The notes under the pieces were generated by a model. It was not told where the DNA came from. It ran no database searches and was given only the letters and a program-made list of their open reading frames with translations. 64,000 nucleotides of DNA, taken from the NCBI RefSeq assembly GCF_002356355.1, contig NZ_AP018052.1:2542001-2606000 (forward strand). Direction: 5' to 3'. The position numbers were made by a program, and so were the translations under genes. This document shows, piece after piece, positions 1 through 9,123 of this stretch. How positions within the stretch are numbered: the first letter of the stretch is position 1; each line of letters begins with the position of its first letter. This stretch comes from Thiohalobacter thiocyanaticus (GTDB taxonomy: Bacteria > Pseudomonadota > Gammaproteobacteria > Thiohalobacterales > Thiohalobacteraceae).

Positions 1-631
1 CGGCGGCAAGGGCCTCGAACGACAGAGTGCCCATACCGAAGCCCAGCAACAGCGCCGCGGCCAGCAGACAGGCGTCGGCCCCACGGCTGAACAGCAGCTT
101 CTTGTGCGCCACCATGCGTGCCGGCTGGCGCTGACTGTAATAGGTCAGCAGCCGGTTCAGACCGGTGCCGGTCAGGATGATGGCCAGTGCGAAGGTGAGC
201 AGGTCGCCTGCGATCACCACCAGCATGAAGGCGCCCGCCGTCAACGCCAGCCAGCGGAAGAAGCTGCCGTGGCGGGCATCGCCCAGCAGATACTGGGTAC
301 TGAAACGCGCCACCAGCGCAGTAAGCAGTGCCACCAGTGCCAGGATGGTCAGACTCAGGCTGTCCACCATCACCGAAAAGGTACTCGCCCAGGCGGCGCC
401 ATCCTGCATACTGAACAGGCGATAGGTCGTAACATCGGACGGTTGCGTCAGTGTTGCGAACAACAGGACCACAACCACCAGGATGCCGGACAGGGCCGCG
501 CCCTGGACCAGCCGGCTCATCCGCAGCGGACAGTCATTGGCCAGACGATCCGGCAGCAACCCGACAATGCCGAGCATCAGCGGGGAAACCAGAATCAACA
601 TCCCCGGTGACAACAGGGTATCCCACACCAT
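1..631 (-). CDS. dabB: DabB-like proton-conducting membrane subunit (NuoL/Mrp family), 3' end outside window
   Basis: About 210 N-terminal residues of a very hydrophobic protein of the NADH-quinone oxidoreductase subunit 5/Mrp antiporter superfamily. Several membrane segments are visible, for example around MLILVSPLMLGIVGLL and LTILALVALLTALVA. The stretch LNRLLTYYSQRQPARM followed by HKKLLFSRGAD resembles the DabB branch, the ion-translocating partner of DabA in DAB bicarbonate accumulation, more than NuoL of complex I. The ATG is preceded by GGGGAGG four bases upstream. No other nuo gene is seen upstream, which favours a two-gene dab operon continuing to the left, but DabA itself is not in view. 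Family assignment is from remembered sequence similarity; a short NuoL-like protein of other function remains possible. Confidence 0.72.
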   Translation of the reverse strand, partial: MVWDTLLSPGMLILVSPLMLGIVGLLPDRLANDCPLRMSRLVQGAALSGILVVVVLLFATLTQPSDVTTYRLFSMQDGAAWASTFSVMVDSLSLTILALVALLTALVARFSTQYLLGDARHGSFFRWLALTAGAFMLVVIAGDLLTFALAIILTGTGLNRLLTYYSQRQPARMVAHKKLLFSRGADACLLAAALLLGFGMGTLSFEALAA

Positions 632-944
632 TATGCCTCCCCGGTCCGGTCAGGACCTGCAAAGTCGCATAACACCTTGTGGGATCAAGCTAGCCTACCG
701 GCGGGGAAAAATATAATTGCAATTGGCAATGCATATCATGCGATTTGACTGATGAATAAATTCCATCCCGTATCGATGGAATTCAGCATCGAATATTCAA
801 TTTCCGGTTATATTCATTTCCGTCGCCGCGGCGCCGGCCGGGATCCAGCGGCTGCACAGGCATCCGGATTCCCGCCTGGGCTGAGATAACGGGAGCGGTT
901 GTCTGGCGCGTGCAAGGGCTCAGTGAAGAGGCGGGATACAGGCT
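632..944. other. Intergenic region upstream of the dabB-like gene
   Basis: No open frame here looks coding. The part between about 700 and 800 is distinctly AT-richer than the surroundings and carries two small palindromes: the ATTGC-N5-GCAAT box listed separately and, directly beside it, GCAT-ATC-ATGC. This is the expected place for the dabB promoter; no confident -35/-10 pair could be picked. Confidence 0.5.
716..730 (-). promoter_or_regulatory. Candidate LysR-type operator upstream of dabB-like gene
   Basis: ATTGCAATTGGCAAT is an interrupted palindrome (ATTGC-N5-GCAAT) containing the T-N11-A arrangement typical of LysR-family regulators such as CbbR or CcmR. It lies about 85 bases upstream of the dabB-like start codon. 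CO2-responsive LysR proteins are known regulators of carbon-concentrating genes in autotrophs, so a role in induction at low inorganic carbon is plausible. No lysR gene is in the window, and the motif is short enough to occur by chance. Confidence 0.35.
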
Positions 945-1724
945 TCAGTCACTATGCAGTACAAAGCGGCGGTGGAAACGCGCGGCCACCTCCCACAGTT
1001 CCCCGGTGAGGTAAGCCTTCACCTGCTCGCGCACCGTCACCGGCACCGGACCATAAAAGGCCTCGGCGATGCCGCCGGCGATACAGGCCTGGGTGTCGCT
1101 GTCACCACCCAGCGAGACGGCATTGCGCACGGCCGATTCCCAGTCCGCGGATTCCAGAAAGCAGATGATCGCCTCCGGCACCGAGCCCTGACAGGAAACA
1201 TCGAAGCGATAGATCGGGCGGATCTGTGCCAGGCGGCGGCGAAGATCGTAGCCGGATCTGCGCTCGATCTCGTCGCGGACAGCCGTCTTGTCCATGCCCC
1301 GGCGCGCCAGGAACACGGCCAGCGCCACGGCCTGTGCGCCCCTGATGCCCTCGGGGTGGTCGTGGGTGCAGCGGGCCGAACGTGCGGCCTCGGCCAGCAC
1401 CGTCTCGATTCTGTCACAGGCGTAACCCACCGGGCTCACCCGCATGGCCGAGCCGTTGCCGAAGCTGTGATAGGGGCTGGGATCGGGCGAGAACAGCCAC
1501 TGGTGGAAGTTGCCGCCATAGCCGGCGTCAGGGTAACGCCGGCCATAGTGGCGCAGCGCCTGCGCGTACAGACGATTGTCGAGGATAGCCGCAGCCACGG
1601 CCACGCTCATCACGCTGTCGTCGGTAAAGCGGCTGCCCGGCCCGAACAGGGGAAACTCCGTGGTCTTGATCGGCGCGGCCTCGTAGACCGAACCGATGAT
1701 GTCTCCGGCAATGGCGCCGATCAT
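945..1724 (-). CDS. ADP-ribosylglycohydrolase family protein
   Basis: 259-residue protein of the DraG/ARH fold, which hydrolyses ADP-ribose linkages on proteins or small molecules using two metal ions. Visible hallmarks: GAIAGDIIGSVYE at the N terminus, FTDDS (first metal-binding aspartates), GNGSAMRVSPVG in the middle and GGDSDTQACIAG near the C terminus (second metal-binding cluster). The start at MIGAIAGD is chosen because GGAGGT lies nine bases upstream; an in-frame start 13 codons earlier adds residues outside the fold. It stands alone, with no DraT or other ADP-ribosyltransferase nearby, so the substrate is unknown. A short gap separates it from the divergent cytochrome c peroxidase gene. 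Confidence 0.85.
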   Translation of the reverse strand: MIGAIAGDIIGSVYEAAPIKTTEFPLFGPGSRFTDDSVMSVAVAAAILDNRLYAQALRHYGRRYPDAGYGGNFHQWLFSPDPSPYHSFGNGSAMRVSPVGYACDRIETVLAEAARSARCTHDHPEGIRGAQAVALAVFLARRGMDKTAVRDEIERRSGYDLRRRLAQIRPIYRFDVSCQGSVPEAIICFLESADWESAVRNAVSLGGDSDTQACIAGGIAEAFYGPVPVTVREQVKAYLTGELWEVAARFHRRFVLHSD

Positions 1725-1863
1725 GCTGCCTGCCACCTCCTGTCGGTCCGGCCGGCCGGACAACGCCCCCGTCCTTGCCCTGGATCATGGATTCCCGCGT
1801 CCATAAGCATTAAATTATATGCAAATCTCTGTACATCAATCCCGATCCAGAAGGAGAGTCAAC

Positions 1864-2970
1864 ATGGTCGTTTTCCAGCCCCTTGCCGGCATCCGGCGCA
1901 GACCGCTCGTTGCCGCTGCCGCCCTCGCCGCCCTGCTCGGCACCGGCAGCGCCGCCGCCTACGACTGGAAACCCCTGCCGGAAGAACCGCCCTCCCCGAG
2001 CCACAACCCGACCACGCCGGCCAAGGTCGACCTGGGCCGGAAGCTGTTCTTCGATCCCCGCTATTCGGCCACCGGCACCGTTTCCTGCAACACCTGCCAC
2101 AATGTCATGGAAGGCGGTGACGACGGCCGCCCGACCTCCATGGGCGTGCATGGCAAGACCGGACCGCGCAACTCGCCGACGGTGTGGAACTCGGCCTTCG
2201 CCTCGGTCCAGTTCTGGGACGGCCGGGCGAAGAACCTGGAGGAACAGGCCAAGGGACCGGTGCTGGCCGACGTGGAAATGGGCGTGAAGGAGCTGCAGGT
2301 CGCCCTCAACGTGGTGGCCTCGATCCCGGGCTACCAGGAACTGTTCAAGCAGGCCTTCCCCGAGGACGAGAATCCGGTCACCGTCGACAATGCCGCACGC
2401 GCCGTGGCCGCCTTCGAACGCACCCTGATCACCCCGAACAGCCCCTACGACCGCCACGTCAAGGGCGAGGAAGGCGCCATGAGCGAGCAGCAGATTCGCG
2501 GCATGCGCACCTTCAACGAGGTCGGCTGCACTGCCTGCCACGGCGGTCCGGCCTTCAATGGCCCGCAGCCCGAGCTGCCCGAAGGCAGCGGCTTCTACCA
2601 GAAGTTCCCCCTGTTCGCCGACAGCGCTTATGTGGAGAAATACCAGCTGCTGGCGGATACCGGCCGCCACCAGGTCACCGGCAAGGACGCGGACAAGTAC
2701 ATGTACAAGGTGCCGACCCTGCGCAACATCACCCTCACCGCCCCCTACTTCCACAACGGCGCGGTGAACAGCCTGCGCGAGGCAGTGCTGATCATGGGTG
2801 AGACACAGCTCAACAAGCAGCTGAGCGAACAGCAGGTCGATGACATCCTCGCCTTTCTCGAGGCCCTGACCGGCGAATTCCCGGCCATGCAACTGCCGCG
2901 CCTGCCCTCGCGCAGCGGCGAGTCGGTCATCCGCGACACCGTCACGCCGGTCACGGGCGGCGCACACTGA
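1864..2970 (+). CDS. ccpA: Di-heme cytochrome c peroxidase, periplasmic
   Basis: 368-residue precursor with a classic Sec signal (arginines, then an alanine-rich core ending at GTGSAAA). Two CXXCH haem motifs are present: CNTCH at residues 75-79 and CTACH at 222-226. The blocks around them (FDPRYSATGTVSCNTCHN, VPTLRNITLTAPYFHNG) are those of the bacterial CcpA/MauG family. The enzyme reduces H2O2 to water in the periplasm with electrons from small c-type cytochromes. The ATG follows AGGAGAGTCAAC; an upstream in-frame start lacks a ribosome site and would bury the signal peptide. It appears to be a single-gene unit. Confidence 0.92.
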   Translation: MVVFQPLAGIRRRPLVAAAALAALLGTGSAAAYDWKPLPEEPPSPSHNPTTPAKVDLGRKLFFDPRYSATGTVSCNTCHNVMEGGDDGRPTSMGVHGKTGPRNSPTVWNSAFASVQFWDGRAKNLEEQAKGPVLADVEMGVKELQVALNVVASIPGYQELFKQAFPEDENPVTVDNAARAVAAFERTLITPNSPYDRHVKGEEGAMSEQQIRGMRTFNEVGCTACHGGPAFNGPQPELPEGSGFYQKFPLFADSAYVEKYQLLADTGRHQVTGKDADKYMYKVPTLRNITLTAPYFHNGAVNSLREAVLIMGETQLNKQLSEQQVDDILAFLEALTGEFPAMQLPRLPSRSGESVIRDTVTPVTGGAH

Positions 2971-2998
2971 ACCGCGCGGGTCCGGGGAGGGTACACCC

Positions 2999-3520
2999 CT
3001 ACTCCAGGCGCCGGTAGCGCCAGTACGGGTCGTAGAACGGATCCCAGTAATAGGGGGCGGGATACGGCACATACTGGATTTCCCGGCGTCGGGGCCACAG
3101 ATGGACCTGATCGGCCCGCAGCCGCGGCAGACTGAATTCGGCCTCGCCGATGCGCTGGGTGGCGGTTCCCTCGATGCGGCCGGTGAAGGTGACATGCCGG
3201 CCGCTGCTGTAAATGGCCGGATCGTAGAAGCCACTGGCACAGGCCCGGAAGCGACCGCTGGAGCGATCACTGTCCAGCGGCTCGCCCACCCGGTCCAGGG
3301 CAAGCCCCACCATGTCGAAACAGGTCATTCCATCCTGGGGCACGGCCTGCACCACGAGCCCGCCCCAGCGTACCCGTTGCCCGTCGGAGCGACCGTCACC
3401 GGCCTCGTCCGGCGTAATGTCCCGGTAGGGGCCGCCCGCCGCCAGATCGGGCGGCATGCTCACACAGCCGCTCAACAACAAGGCGATACCCGGCAACACC
3501 GAAAGGAAAAATCGCTGCAT
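2999..3520 (-). CDS. Slp family outer membrane lipoprotein
   Basis: 173-residue precursor with a lipoprotein signal: MQRFFLSVLPGIALLLSGC ends in the lipobox LLSGC. The mature part contains VRWGGLVV and FTGRIEGTATQRIGE, the beta-rich pattern of the Slp/YeaY starvation-lipoprotein family (OB-like domain, outer-membrane inner face). The C terminus is rich in Tyr, Pro and Trp (YVPYPAPYYWDPFYDPYWRY), common in these proteins. The start at MQRFF is chosen because it places the hydrophobic segment correctly; the frame is open 39 codons further upstream. The physiological role of the family is poorly defined. It converges with the preceding cytochrome c peroxidase gene. Confidence 0.8.
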   Translation of the reverse strand: MQRFFLSVLPGIALLLSGCVSMPPDLAAGGPYRDITPDEAGDGRSDGQRVRWGGLVVQAVPQDGMTCFDMVGLALDRVGEPLDSDRSSGRFRACASGFYDPAIYSSGRHVTFTGRIEGTATQRIGEAEFSLPRLRADQVHLWPRRREIQYVPYPAPYYWDPFYDPYWRYRRLE

Positions 3521-3675
3521 GACGGACTCCATCAGCCGTACCGGCGGATCGCCGGCTTGATACAGCAAGTGTAAGACATGCCCCGGGCCTGGCAACAGCG
3601 CAGACTCGCCCCGATCCGACCGGGCTGATATCCTCACGCCCCACCGCAGACAGGCCTCGACACTCCTTCCTGACC

Positions 3676-4851
3676 ATGCAGACAGATGTCGTCATCATCG
3701 GCGCCAGCGCCGCCGGACTCATGTGCGCCGCCGAGGCGGGCAGACGCGGGCGCCGGGTAGTGGTACTCGATCATGCCAACAGGGCCGGGAAGAAGATCCT
3801 CATGTCCGGCGGCGGACGCTGCAACTTCACCAACCTGGACGTCAGCGCCGACAACTACATCTCCGACAACCCGCATTTCTGCAAATCGGCGCTCAGCCGC
3901 TACACCCAGTGGGACTTCATCGCCCTGGTCGACCGTTACGGCATCCCCTGGCACGAGCGGGATCACGGCCAGCTGTTCTGCAATGACAGCGCCCGCGACA
4001 TCCTCGACATGCTGCTGAACGAATGCCGGAAGGCAGGGGTCGAGATCCGGCTGAACTGCGCCATTGATCGCATCGACAAGACCGATGCAGGCTTCACTAT
4101 CGATAGCTCGAAGGGGATGTTCAAGGCCGGGGCCTGCGTCATCGCCACCGGCGGCCTGTCCATCCCGCGGATGTGTGCCAGTCCCTTCGGCTACCAGGTG
4201 GCCGGGCAGTTCGGCCACCGCATTGTCCCGACCCGCCCCGGCCTGGTGCCCTTTACCCTGCAGCCGGGCGACAAGGCGCGCTTCGCCGAACTCGCCGGCA
4301 TCGCCGTGGACAGCCAGGTCAGCAATGCCCGCATCACGTTTCGGGAAAACCTCCTGTTCACCCACCGCGGCCTGAGCGGGCCGGCGATCCTGCAGATGTC
4401 CTCTTACTGGCAGCCGGGCGAGGCGGTCAGCATCAACCTGCTGCCCGATCTGGATGCGGCCGCCTGGCTGAAGACACGGCAGGCAGCACAACCCAACAGT
4501 CACCTGAAAACCGTACTGAGCGAATGGCTACCGAAACGCCTGATCAGTGCCATGCTCGGGACGGAATCGGCCGATCAACCCCTGCAGTCGCTCTCACATC
4601 GCCGGTTCGAGGCCATCGCCGAATCTCTGCAGCACTGGCAGCTCAGACCCAACGGCACCGAAGGCTACCGCACGGCAGAGGTCACCGTGGGCGGCGTGGA
4701 CTGCGACGAACTGTCATCGAAAACCCTGGAATCGAAACGGGTAGCCGGCCTGTATTTCGTCGGCGAGGTGGTGGATGTCACCGGCTGGCTGGGCGGCTAC
4801 AATTTCCAGTGGGCCTGGTCCTCGGGCTGGGCAGCGGGACAGGTCGTCTGA
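3676..4851 (+). CDS. BaiN/YhiN (HI0933) family NAD(P)/FAD-dependent oxidoreductase
   Basis: 391-residue flavoprotein. The N-terminal dinucleotide-binding motif is VIIGASAAGLMCAAEAGRRG, followed by the family-specific NRAGKKILMSGGGRCNFTN. The C terminus has VTVGGVDCDEL and FVGEVVDVTGWLGGYNFQWA, which bind FAD. This matches the HI0933/YhiN family, whose clostridial relative BaiN reduces bile-acid intermediates; the natural substrate in proteobacteria is unknown. Length is typical. It is divergent from the Slp gene with about 155 bases between the two starts. Confidence 0.88.
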   Translation: MQTDVVIIGASAAGLMCAAEAGRRGRRVVVLDHANRAGKKILMSGGGRCNFTNLDVSADNYISDNPHFCKSALSRYTQWDFIALVDRYGIPWHERDHGQLFCNDSARDILDMLLNECRKAGVEIRLNCAIDRIDKTDAGFTIDSSKGMFKAGACVIATGGLSIPRMCASPFGYQVAGQFGHRIVPTRPGLVPFTLQPGDKARFAELAGIAVDSQVSNARITFRENLLFTHRGLSGPAILQMSSYWQPGEAVSINLLPDLDAAAWLKTRQAAQPNSHLKTVLSEWLPKRLISAMLGTESADQPLQSLSHRRFEAIAESLQHWQLRPNGTEGYRTAEVTVGGVDCDELSSKTLESKRVAGLYFVGEVVDVTGWLGGYNFQWAWSSGWAAGQVV

Positions 4852-5304
4852 AGTCAGCGAAAGACTGACAATCCATCTCGAGAGTGACAGGGCGGTTACG
4901 CATCCCATCCACATCAAGCGGGATTTTCCATCCTGTACCATCACGCCCCCTTGCAATCCCGACGCAACACTGCGCGCAACCGCCCCGGCGTCGATCCCGG
5001 CATCGTCATCCATGACTGAGACCGATTGGATGTTAATGTAAGACAACAATCTGCCGATAAATCCACACGGTGCATTATCAAGGTCACGGGAGCCGCTGAG
5101 TGCAGCCGGAATGAGACAGTCTCCCTTGAACAACCCGGCGCGTTTCACACTGGAACAGGCCGCACGACCAGGCTTCCGAGTCCGCATGCAACCCACGCAG
5201 GATAACCACGACAATGAATGGGTATTTCCTGCAGAAAACCTGGCGTAATTATCGTATAGGCGTAAAATTTTGATTCACATTTTGCGTGCCAGCGGGGACA
5301 GGAA
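4852..5304. other. Intergenic region upstream of rpfG
   Basis: About 450 bases with no convincing gene; the open frames on the minus strand overlap the flavoprotein gene and show no family features. The last 70 bases before rpfG are AT-rich (TAATTATCGTATAGGCG and TTTTGATTCACATTTTGCG), a likely promoter area. The rpfG leader GGGGACAGGAAATG also fits a CsrA-type ANGGA site at the ribosome-binding position, which is only a suggestion. Confidence 0.4.
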
Positions 5305-6462
5305 ATGAACACTGTAAGCAGTATTGCCGGTTCTGGCGGGAGAGCCCGCGGTTACAGGAAACCGCGACTGGTTCACCGCCGGCATGACAGCAGCTCGCAG
5401 ACCGGCGAGAAATCACAACACGTCCTCATCCTGGACGACCAGTCCATCGGCAGACGGATCCTCGAAGGGATCGTCCACACCCTCGACGACAAGATCGAGA
5501 TCACCAGCTTCTCCGACCCGAACGAGGCGCTGCAGCAGATTCATGATGTCGCGCCCGATCTGATCCTCACTGATTACCGTATGCCGCAGATGAACGGTGT
5601 TGAGTTCATCAGGCGCGTCAGGAATATCAACAGCTGCTGTGATATCCCGATTGTCATGATTACGGTGGTCGGCGACCGCAGCGTCCGATACGAAGCACTC
5701 AACGCCGGGGCGACGGATTTTCTGACCCGGCCGCTGGATCAATACGAATGCCGCAGCCGCTGCCGCAATCTGCTGACCATCCGCAGACAGCAGACCATCA
5801 TTCAGGATCGGGCAGACTGGCTGCAGACGCAGGTGGAGTTGGCCACCCGCCGGATAATCGCACGGGAACGTGAAACCCTGCTGCGGCTGGCCAAGGCGGG
5901 CGAATACCGGGACGAGGACACCGGCAACCACATTCTGCGCATCGCCAGGTACAGCCGCGCCATCGCCGAGCATCTCGGCCTCTCCAAGGCGGACTGTGAC
6001 GAAATCGAGTACGCCTCGCCGATGCATGATATCGGCAAGATCGGAATCCCCGATCACATCCTGCTCAAATCAGGGAAACTCACCCCACAGGAGTGGGAAT
6101 GGATGAAACAGCATACGGTGATCGGCCATGGCATACTGGCTGACAGCGATTCCCGCTTCATCCAGCTCGGCGCAGTCATCGCGCTCAGCCACCATGAAAA
6201 ATTTGACGGAACCGGCTATCCTTACGGTCTCAGCGGCGAGGATATTCCGCTGGCGGCCCGGATCGTCGCCGTTGCCGACGTATACGATGCGCTCCGATCG
6301 ACCCGCCCCTACAAACCGGCATGGGAGCGGCAGAAAGCGGTCGATTTCATAAACGAGCAGTCCGGGAAGCATTTCGATCCGGTCTGCGTCGAGGCCTTCA
6401 ACAACCAGCTGGAGCTTATCGACGAGATCGAAATGCAGCTGAATGACACCACGGATCAGTGA
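5305..6462 (+). CDS. rpfG: RpfG-like response regulator with HD-GYP c-di-GMP phosphodiesterase domain
   Basis: 385 residues. Residues about 45-165 form a receiver domain (VLILDDQSIGRRILEGI; phospho-acceptor Asp90 in LTDYRMPQMNG; the TxxxDFLTRP switch region). Residues about 190-370 are an HD-GYP domain with MHDIGKIGIPD (His241-Asp242), HHEKFDGTGYPYGL (GYP at 304-306) and VADVYDALRSTRPYKPAW, the full catalytic set for hydrolysing c-di-GMP. The gene ends 25 bases before the hybrid sensor kinase, which in turn converges on a DSF synthase gene, so the assignment as the RpfG output of a DSF system rests on both domains and context. Phosphorylation by the RpfC-like kinase would activate c-di-GMP breakdown. 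Confidence 0.9.
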   Translation: MNTVSSIAGSGGRARGYRKPRLVHRRHDSSSQTGEKSQHVLILDDQSIGRRILEGIVHTLDDKIEITSFSDPNEALQQIHDVAPDLILTDYRMPQMNGVEFIRRVRNINSCCDIPIVMITVVGDRSVRYEALNAGATDFLTRPLDQYECRSRCRNLLTIRRQQTIIQDRADWLQTQVELATRRIIARERETLLRLAKAGEYRDEDTGNHILRIARYSRAIAEHLGLSKADCDEIEYASPMHDIGKIGIPDHILLKSGKLTPQEWEWMKQHTVIGHGILADSDSRFIQLGAVIALSHHEKFDGTGYPYGLSGEDIPLAARIVAVADVYDALRSTRPYKPAWERQKAVDFINEQSGKHFDPVCVEAFNNQLELIDEIEMQLNDTTDQ

Positions 6463-6487
6463 CTCTGAACAAGCGGGCTCGTGATTG

Positions 6488-9067
6488 ATGCCCCCGGAAC
6501 AAACGGACGTCTGGATGCAGTACAATCAATATACAATAAAAACTGCATGGAACAGGGCCAGGAAAACGCTGGCGGCCAGGGAAGACAGCGAACACGAACA
6601 GGCCCTCATCCGCCTCGCCATCGGCGGCATCATCTTCCTCTATTTCATCTCGCCGATGCCATTGCTCTGGGACGAGCATGAATCAAATCTTCTCTTCCCC
6701 AGACTGATCAGCGGCAGCTTCCTCCTGGTATCGCTGGGCATCATTGCCGCCATCCTGATAAGACCCGCGAAATCCACCGCCAGACGCCTGCTGGGCATGG
6801 TCGTCGATCTCGCCACCCTCTCCCTGGTTATGGCCCTGACGGGAGGCTACGGAACACCGCTGTTCGCCATCTATCTGTGGGTGATCGTCGGCAACGGCTT
6901 CCGTTACGGCGAGCGCTATGTGGACATCTCGATGGCACTGAGCCTTGTCGGCTTCTCCGCGGTTCTGCTGTTGAGCGAGTATTGGCAGCAGCACCTGGAC
7001 ATCGGCGTCAGCCTGCTGTTGCTGCTCATCATGCTGCCGCTCTACATCAAGGTACTGCTGCGCAAACTCTACGAGGCGATTCAGAAGGCCAACCAGGCCA
7101 ACGAGGCGAAATCGCGCTTCCTGGCCAATATGAGCCACGAACTCCGCACCCCGCTCAACGGGGTTATCGGGATGAGCGAATTGCTGCAGGATACGCACCT
7201 GGATGACGAGCAGCGCGACCTGGTCAAGACGGTCCACCTCTCGGCAAGGACGCTGCTCGGCCTGATCAACAATGTTCTCGACCTCACCAGGATCGAGGCA
7301 GGCAAGACCAGCATAGAGAAGAACCGCTTCGATCTGCACTCGCTGGTAAACAGCACGGTGCGACTGCTCGAGGTACAGGGCAAACGCAAGGAACTGCTTG
7401 TCTCCGCCCATATCGACCCGCAGATTCCGTTCATGCTCGAGGGAGATGAACTTCACCTCAGGCAGGTACTGGTGAACCTGCTCGGCAACGCCATCAAATT
7501 CACCGATCACGGATCCGTAACGCTGCGCGTCCTGCCGGCGGGCGGAACCAGCTTCAAACCCCGCATACGTTTCGAAATCGAAGATACCGGGATCGGTATT
7601 GCGGAGGACAAACTCGACCACATCTTCGAGAATTTCAGCCAGGCCGATCACTCCGTCACACGACAGTATGGCGGCTCGGGACTGGGAACAACGATCGCCA
7701 AGCAGTTGGTGGAACTCATGGAGGGCACCATCGGCGTCCGGAGCACGCCGGGAGAGGGCTCCACCTTCTGGTTTGAAGTTCCGATGACACTACTGCGCGA
7801 TGAGGTGGAAAGCGACAACGGCAGGCTGGAGTCAATGCGTATCCTGCTGCTCGCCAGCGAGAAGCTGGCTGCGGCAATCCGCCCTGCCCTGCGCGGCTGG
7901 GGGGTCGAGTTCGATTGGGCGACCACCCCTGCGCATGCGCTTTCGCTGATGCTGGAGGCAAGCGAGAGCGAATGCGCCTACGACGTGGCGCTGCTCGACC
8001 AGACCGCACTCAATATGGAGCCGGACCTGTTCGCCAGAGTCATTCGCAGCGACGACTCCATTATGGAGATCGCACTGATCCTCCTTGTGGACAGAGAGCT
8101 CGATCGTGTCGGCATGCACAGGCTTGAATGCGACTATTCCTCCGTCCTGTCGCAGCCGCCGGAGAAAACCTTTCTGTTCAACGCCATCCATGCCGCACGC
8201 AGCGAAGTGCAGCTGGATGAAAACGTCGTCACTCTATCCGACTACCACCGCCAGAACAGCAGCGTCTCCGAACTCAATATCCTCGTTGCCGAAGACAACG
8301 ACATCAACCAGAAGGTTATCAACGGCATCCTCAAGCGCGCGGGACACCATGTCGACATCGTGGACGATGGCGAGAAAGCGCTGGATGCACTAACCGACGG
8401 CCGCCGACACTACGATCTTGCAATCCTCGACATGAACATGCCGCATAGCAGTGGCATCGAAGTGCTGAAGGCATTCCGATTCTACGATACTTCGGGTTCG
8501 GTACCGGTGATCATGGTCACCGCCGATGCCACGCTGGAGACAATGAACAGCTGCCTGGATGCCGGCGCACACGCCTATATCACCAAGCCGATCGACGCCC
8601 ACAATCTTCTGGAGACGATTGCCGGACTGGTCAGGGGCGGTGAGGCAACCACAGGACGCACAGCGGACACTGAACGGCAAGGCAGGACCAGCAGCCTGAC
8701 AAAGAACATCGTTCTCGACCAGGAAGCACTGAACCGTCTCGCCAATCTGGGTTCTGGAATCGACTTCGTGGCAGAACTTATCGATGGCTTCTGCGACGAC
8801 AGTCGCGCACTGCTGCGCCGGGCGGAGCAGGCGATCGAGGAACAGGACTACCTTGATTTTCGCGAGGCGGTACACGCGCTCAAGGGTAGCGCGGTCGAAC
8901 TCGGCGCCATAGAATTCGTGCAGCTCTGCGAAAAGACCGAAACGATCAAGCCCTATGAAATGTCGGGCGCCGCCCCCGCGAACAGCATGAGGCAGCTGCG
9001 CCTCGCCCATGGACACCTGCTCGAGACAATGCAGGGATATCTTACTCAACAACGCGAAATGCGTTGA
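6488..9067 (+). CDS. rpfC: RpfC-like hybrid sensor histidine kinase (DSF receptor)
   Basis: 859-residue inner-membrane hybrid kinase. After a short N terminus there are about five membrane segments (for example [44 protein letters not shown]) with very short loops and no periplasmic sensor domain, as in Xanthomonas RpfC. Then follow the dimerisation domain with [10 protein letters not shown] (phospho-His at 217), an ATPase domain ([25 protein letters not shown]), a receiver ([22 protein letters not shown]) and a C-terminal Hpt domain ([12 protein letters not shown]). The region between kinase and receiver looks like a degenerate receiver. The gene follows rpfG by 25 bases and the pair probably forms one transcript. 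The ATG follows a TTG codon directly; a further in-frame ATG nine codons on is possible. Confidence 0.9.
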   Translation: MPPEQTDVWMQYNQYTIKTAWNRARKTLAAREDSEHEQALIRLAIGGIIFLYFISPMPLLWDEHESNLLFPRLISGSFLLVSLGIIAAILIRPAKSTARRLLGMVVDLATLSLVMALTGGYGTPLFAIYLWVIVGNGFRYGERYVDISMALSLVGFSAVLLLSEYWQQHLDIGVSLLLLLIMLPLYIKVLLRKLYEAIQKANQANEAKSRFLANMSHELRTPLNGVIGMSELLQDTHLDDEQRDLVKTVHLSARTLLGLINNVLDLTRIEAGKTSIEKNRFDLHSLVNSTVRLLEVQGKRKELLVSAHIDPQIPFMLEGDELHLRQVLVNLLGNAIKFTDHGSVTLRVLPAGGTSFKPRIRFEIEDTGIGIAEDKLDHIFENFSQADHSVTRQYGGSGLGTTIAKQLVELMEGTIGVRSTPGEGSTFWFEVPMTLLRDEVESDNGRLESMRILLLASEKLAAAIRPALRGWGVEFDWATTPAHALSLMLEASESECAYDVALLDQTALNMEPDLFARVIRSDDSIMEIALILLVDRELDRVGMHRLECDYSSVLSQPPEKTFLFNAIHAARSEVQLDENVVTLSDYHRQNSSVSELNILVAEDNDINQKVINGILKRAGHHVDIVDDGEKALDALTDGRRHYDLAILDMNMPHSSGIEVLKAFRFYDTSGSVPVIMVTADATLETMNSCLDAGAHAYITKPIDAHNLLETIAGLVRGGEATTGRTADTERQGRTSSLTKNIVLDQEALNRLANLGSGIDFVAELIDGFCDDSRALLRRAEQAIEEQDYLDFREAVHALKGSAVELGAIEFVQLCEKTETIKPYEMSGAAPANSMRQLRLAHGHLLETMQGYLTQQREMR

Positions 9068-9123
9068 AACCACCCCATTTTGCGGAATGGAGTGGCCCCA
9101 GAAAACCCCGTGCCGCAAGTCTC

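Noticed and set aside
104-610. Plus-strand frame over the partial dabB-like gene
   Set aside because: The minus strand has a hydrophobic protein with a good ribosome site and DabB-like motifs; the plus frame is Gln/His-rich mirror sequence.
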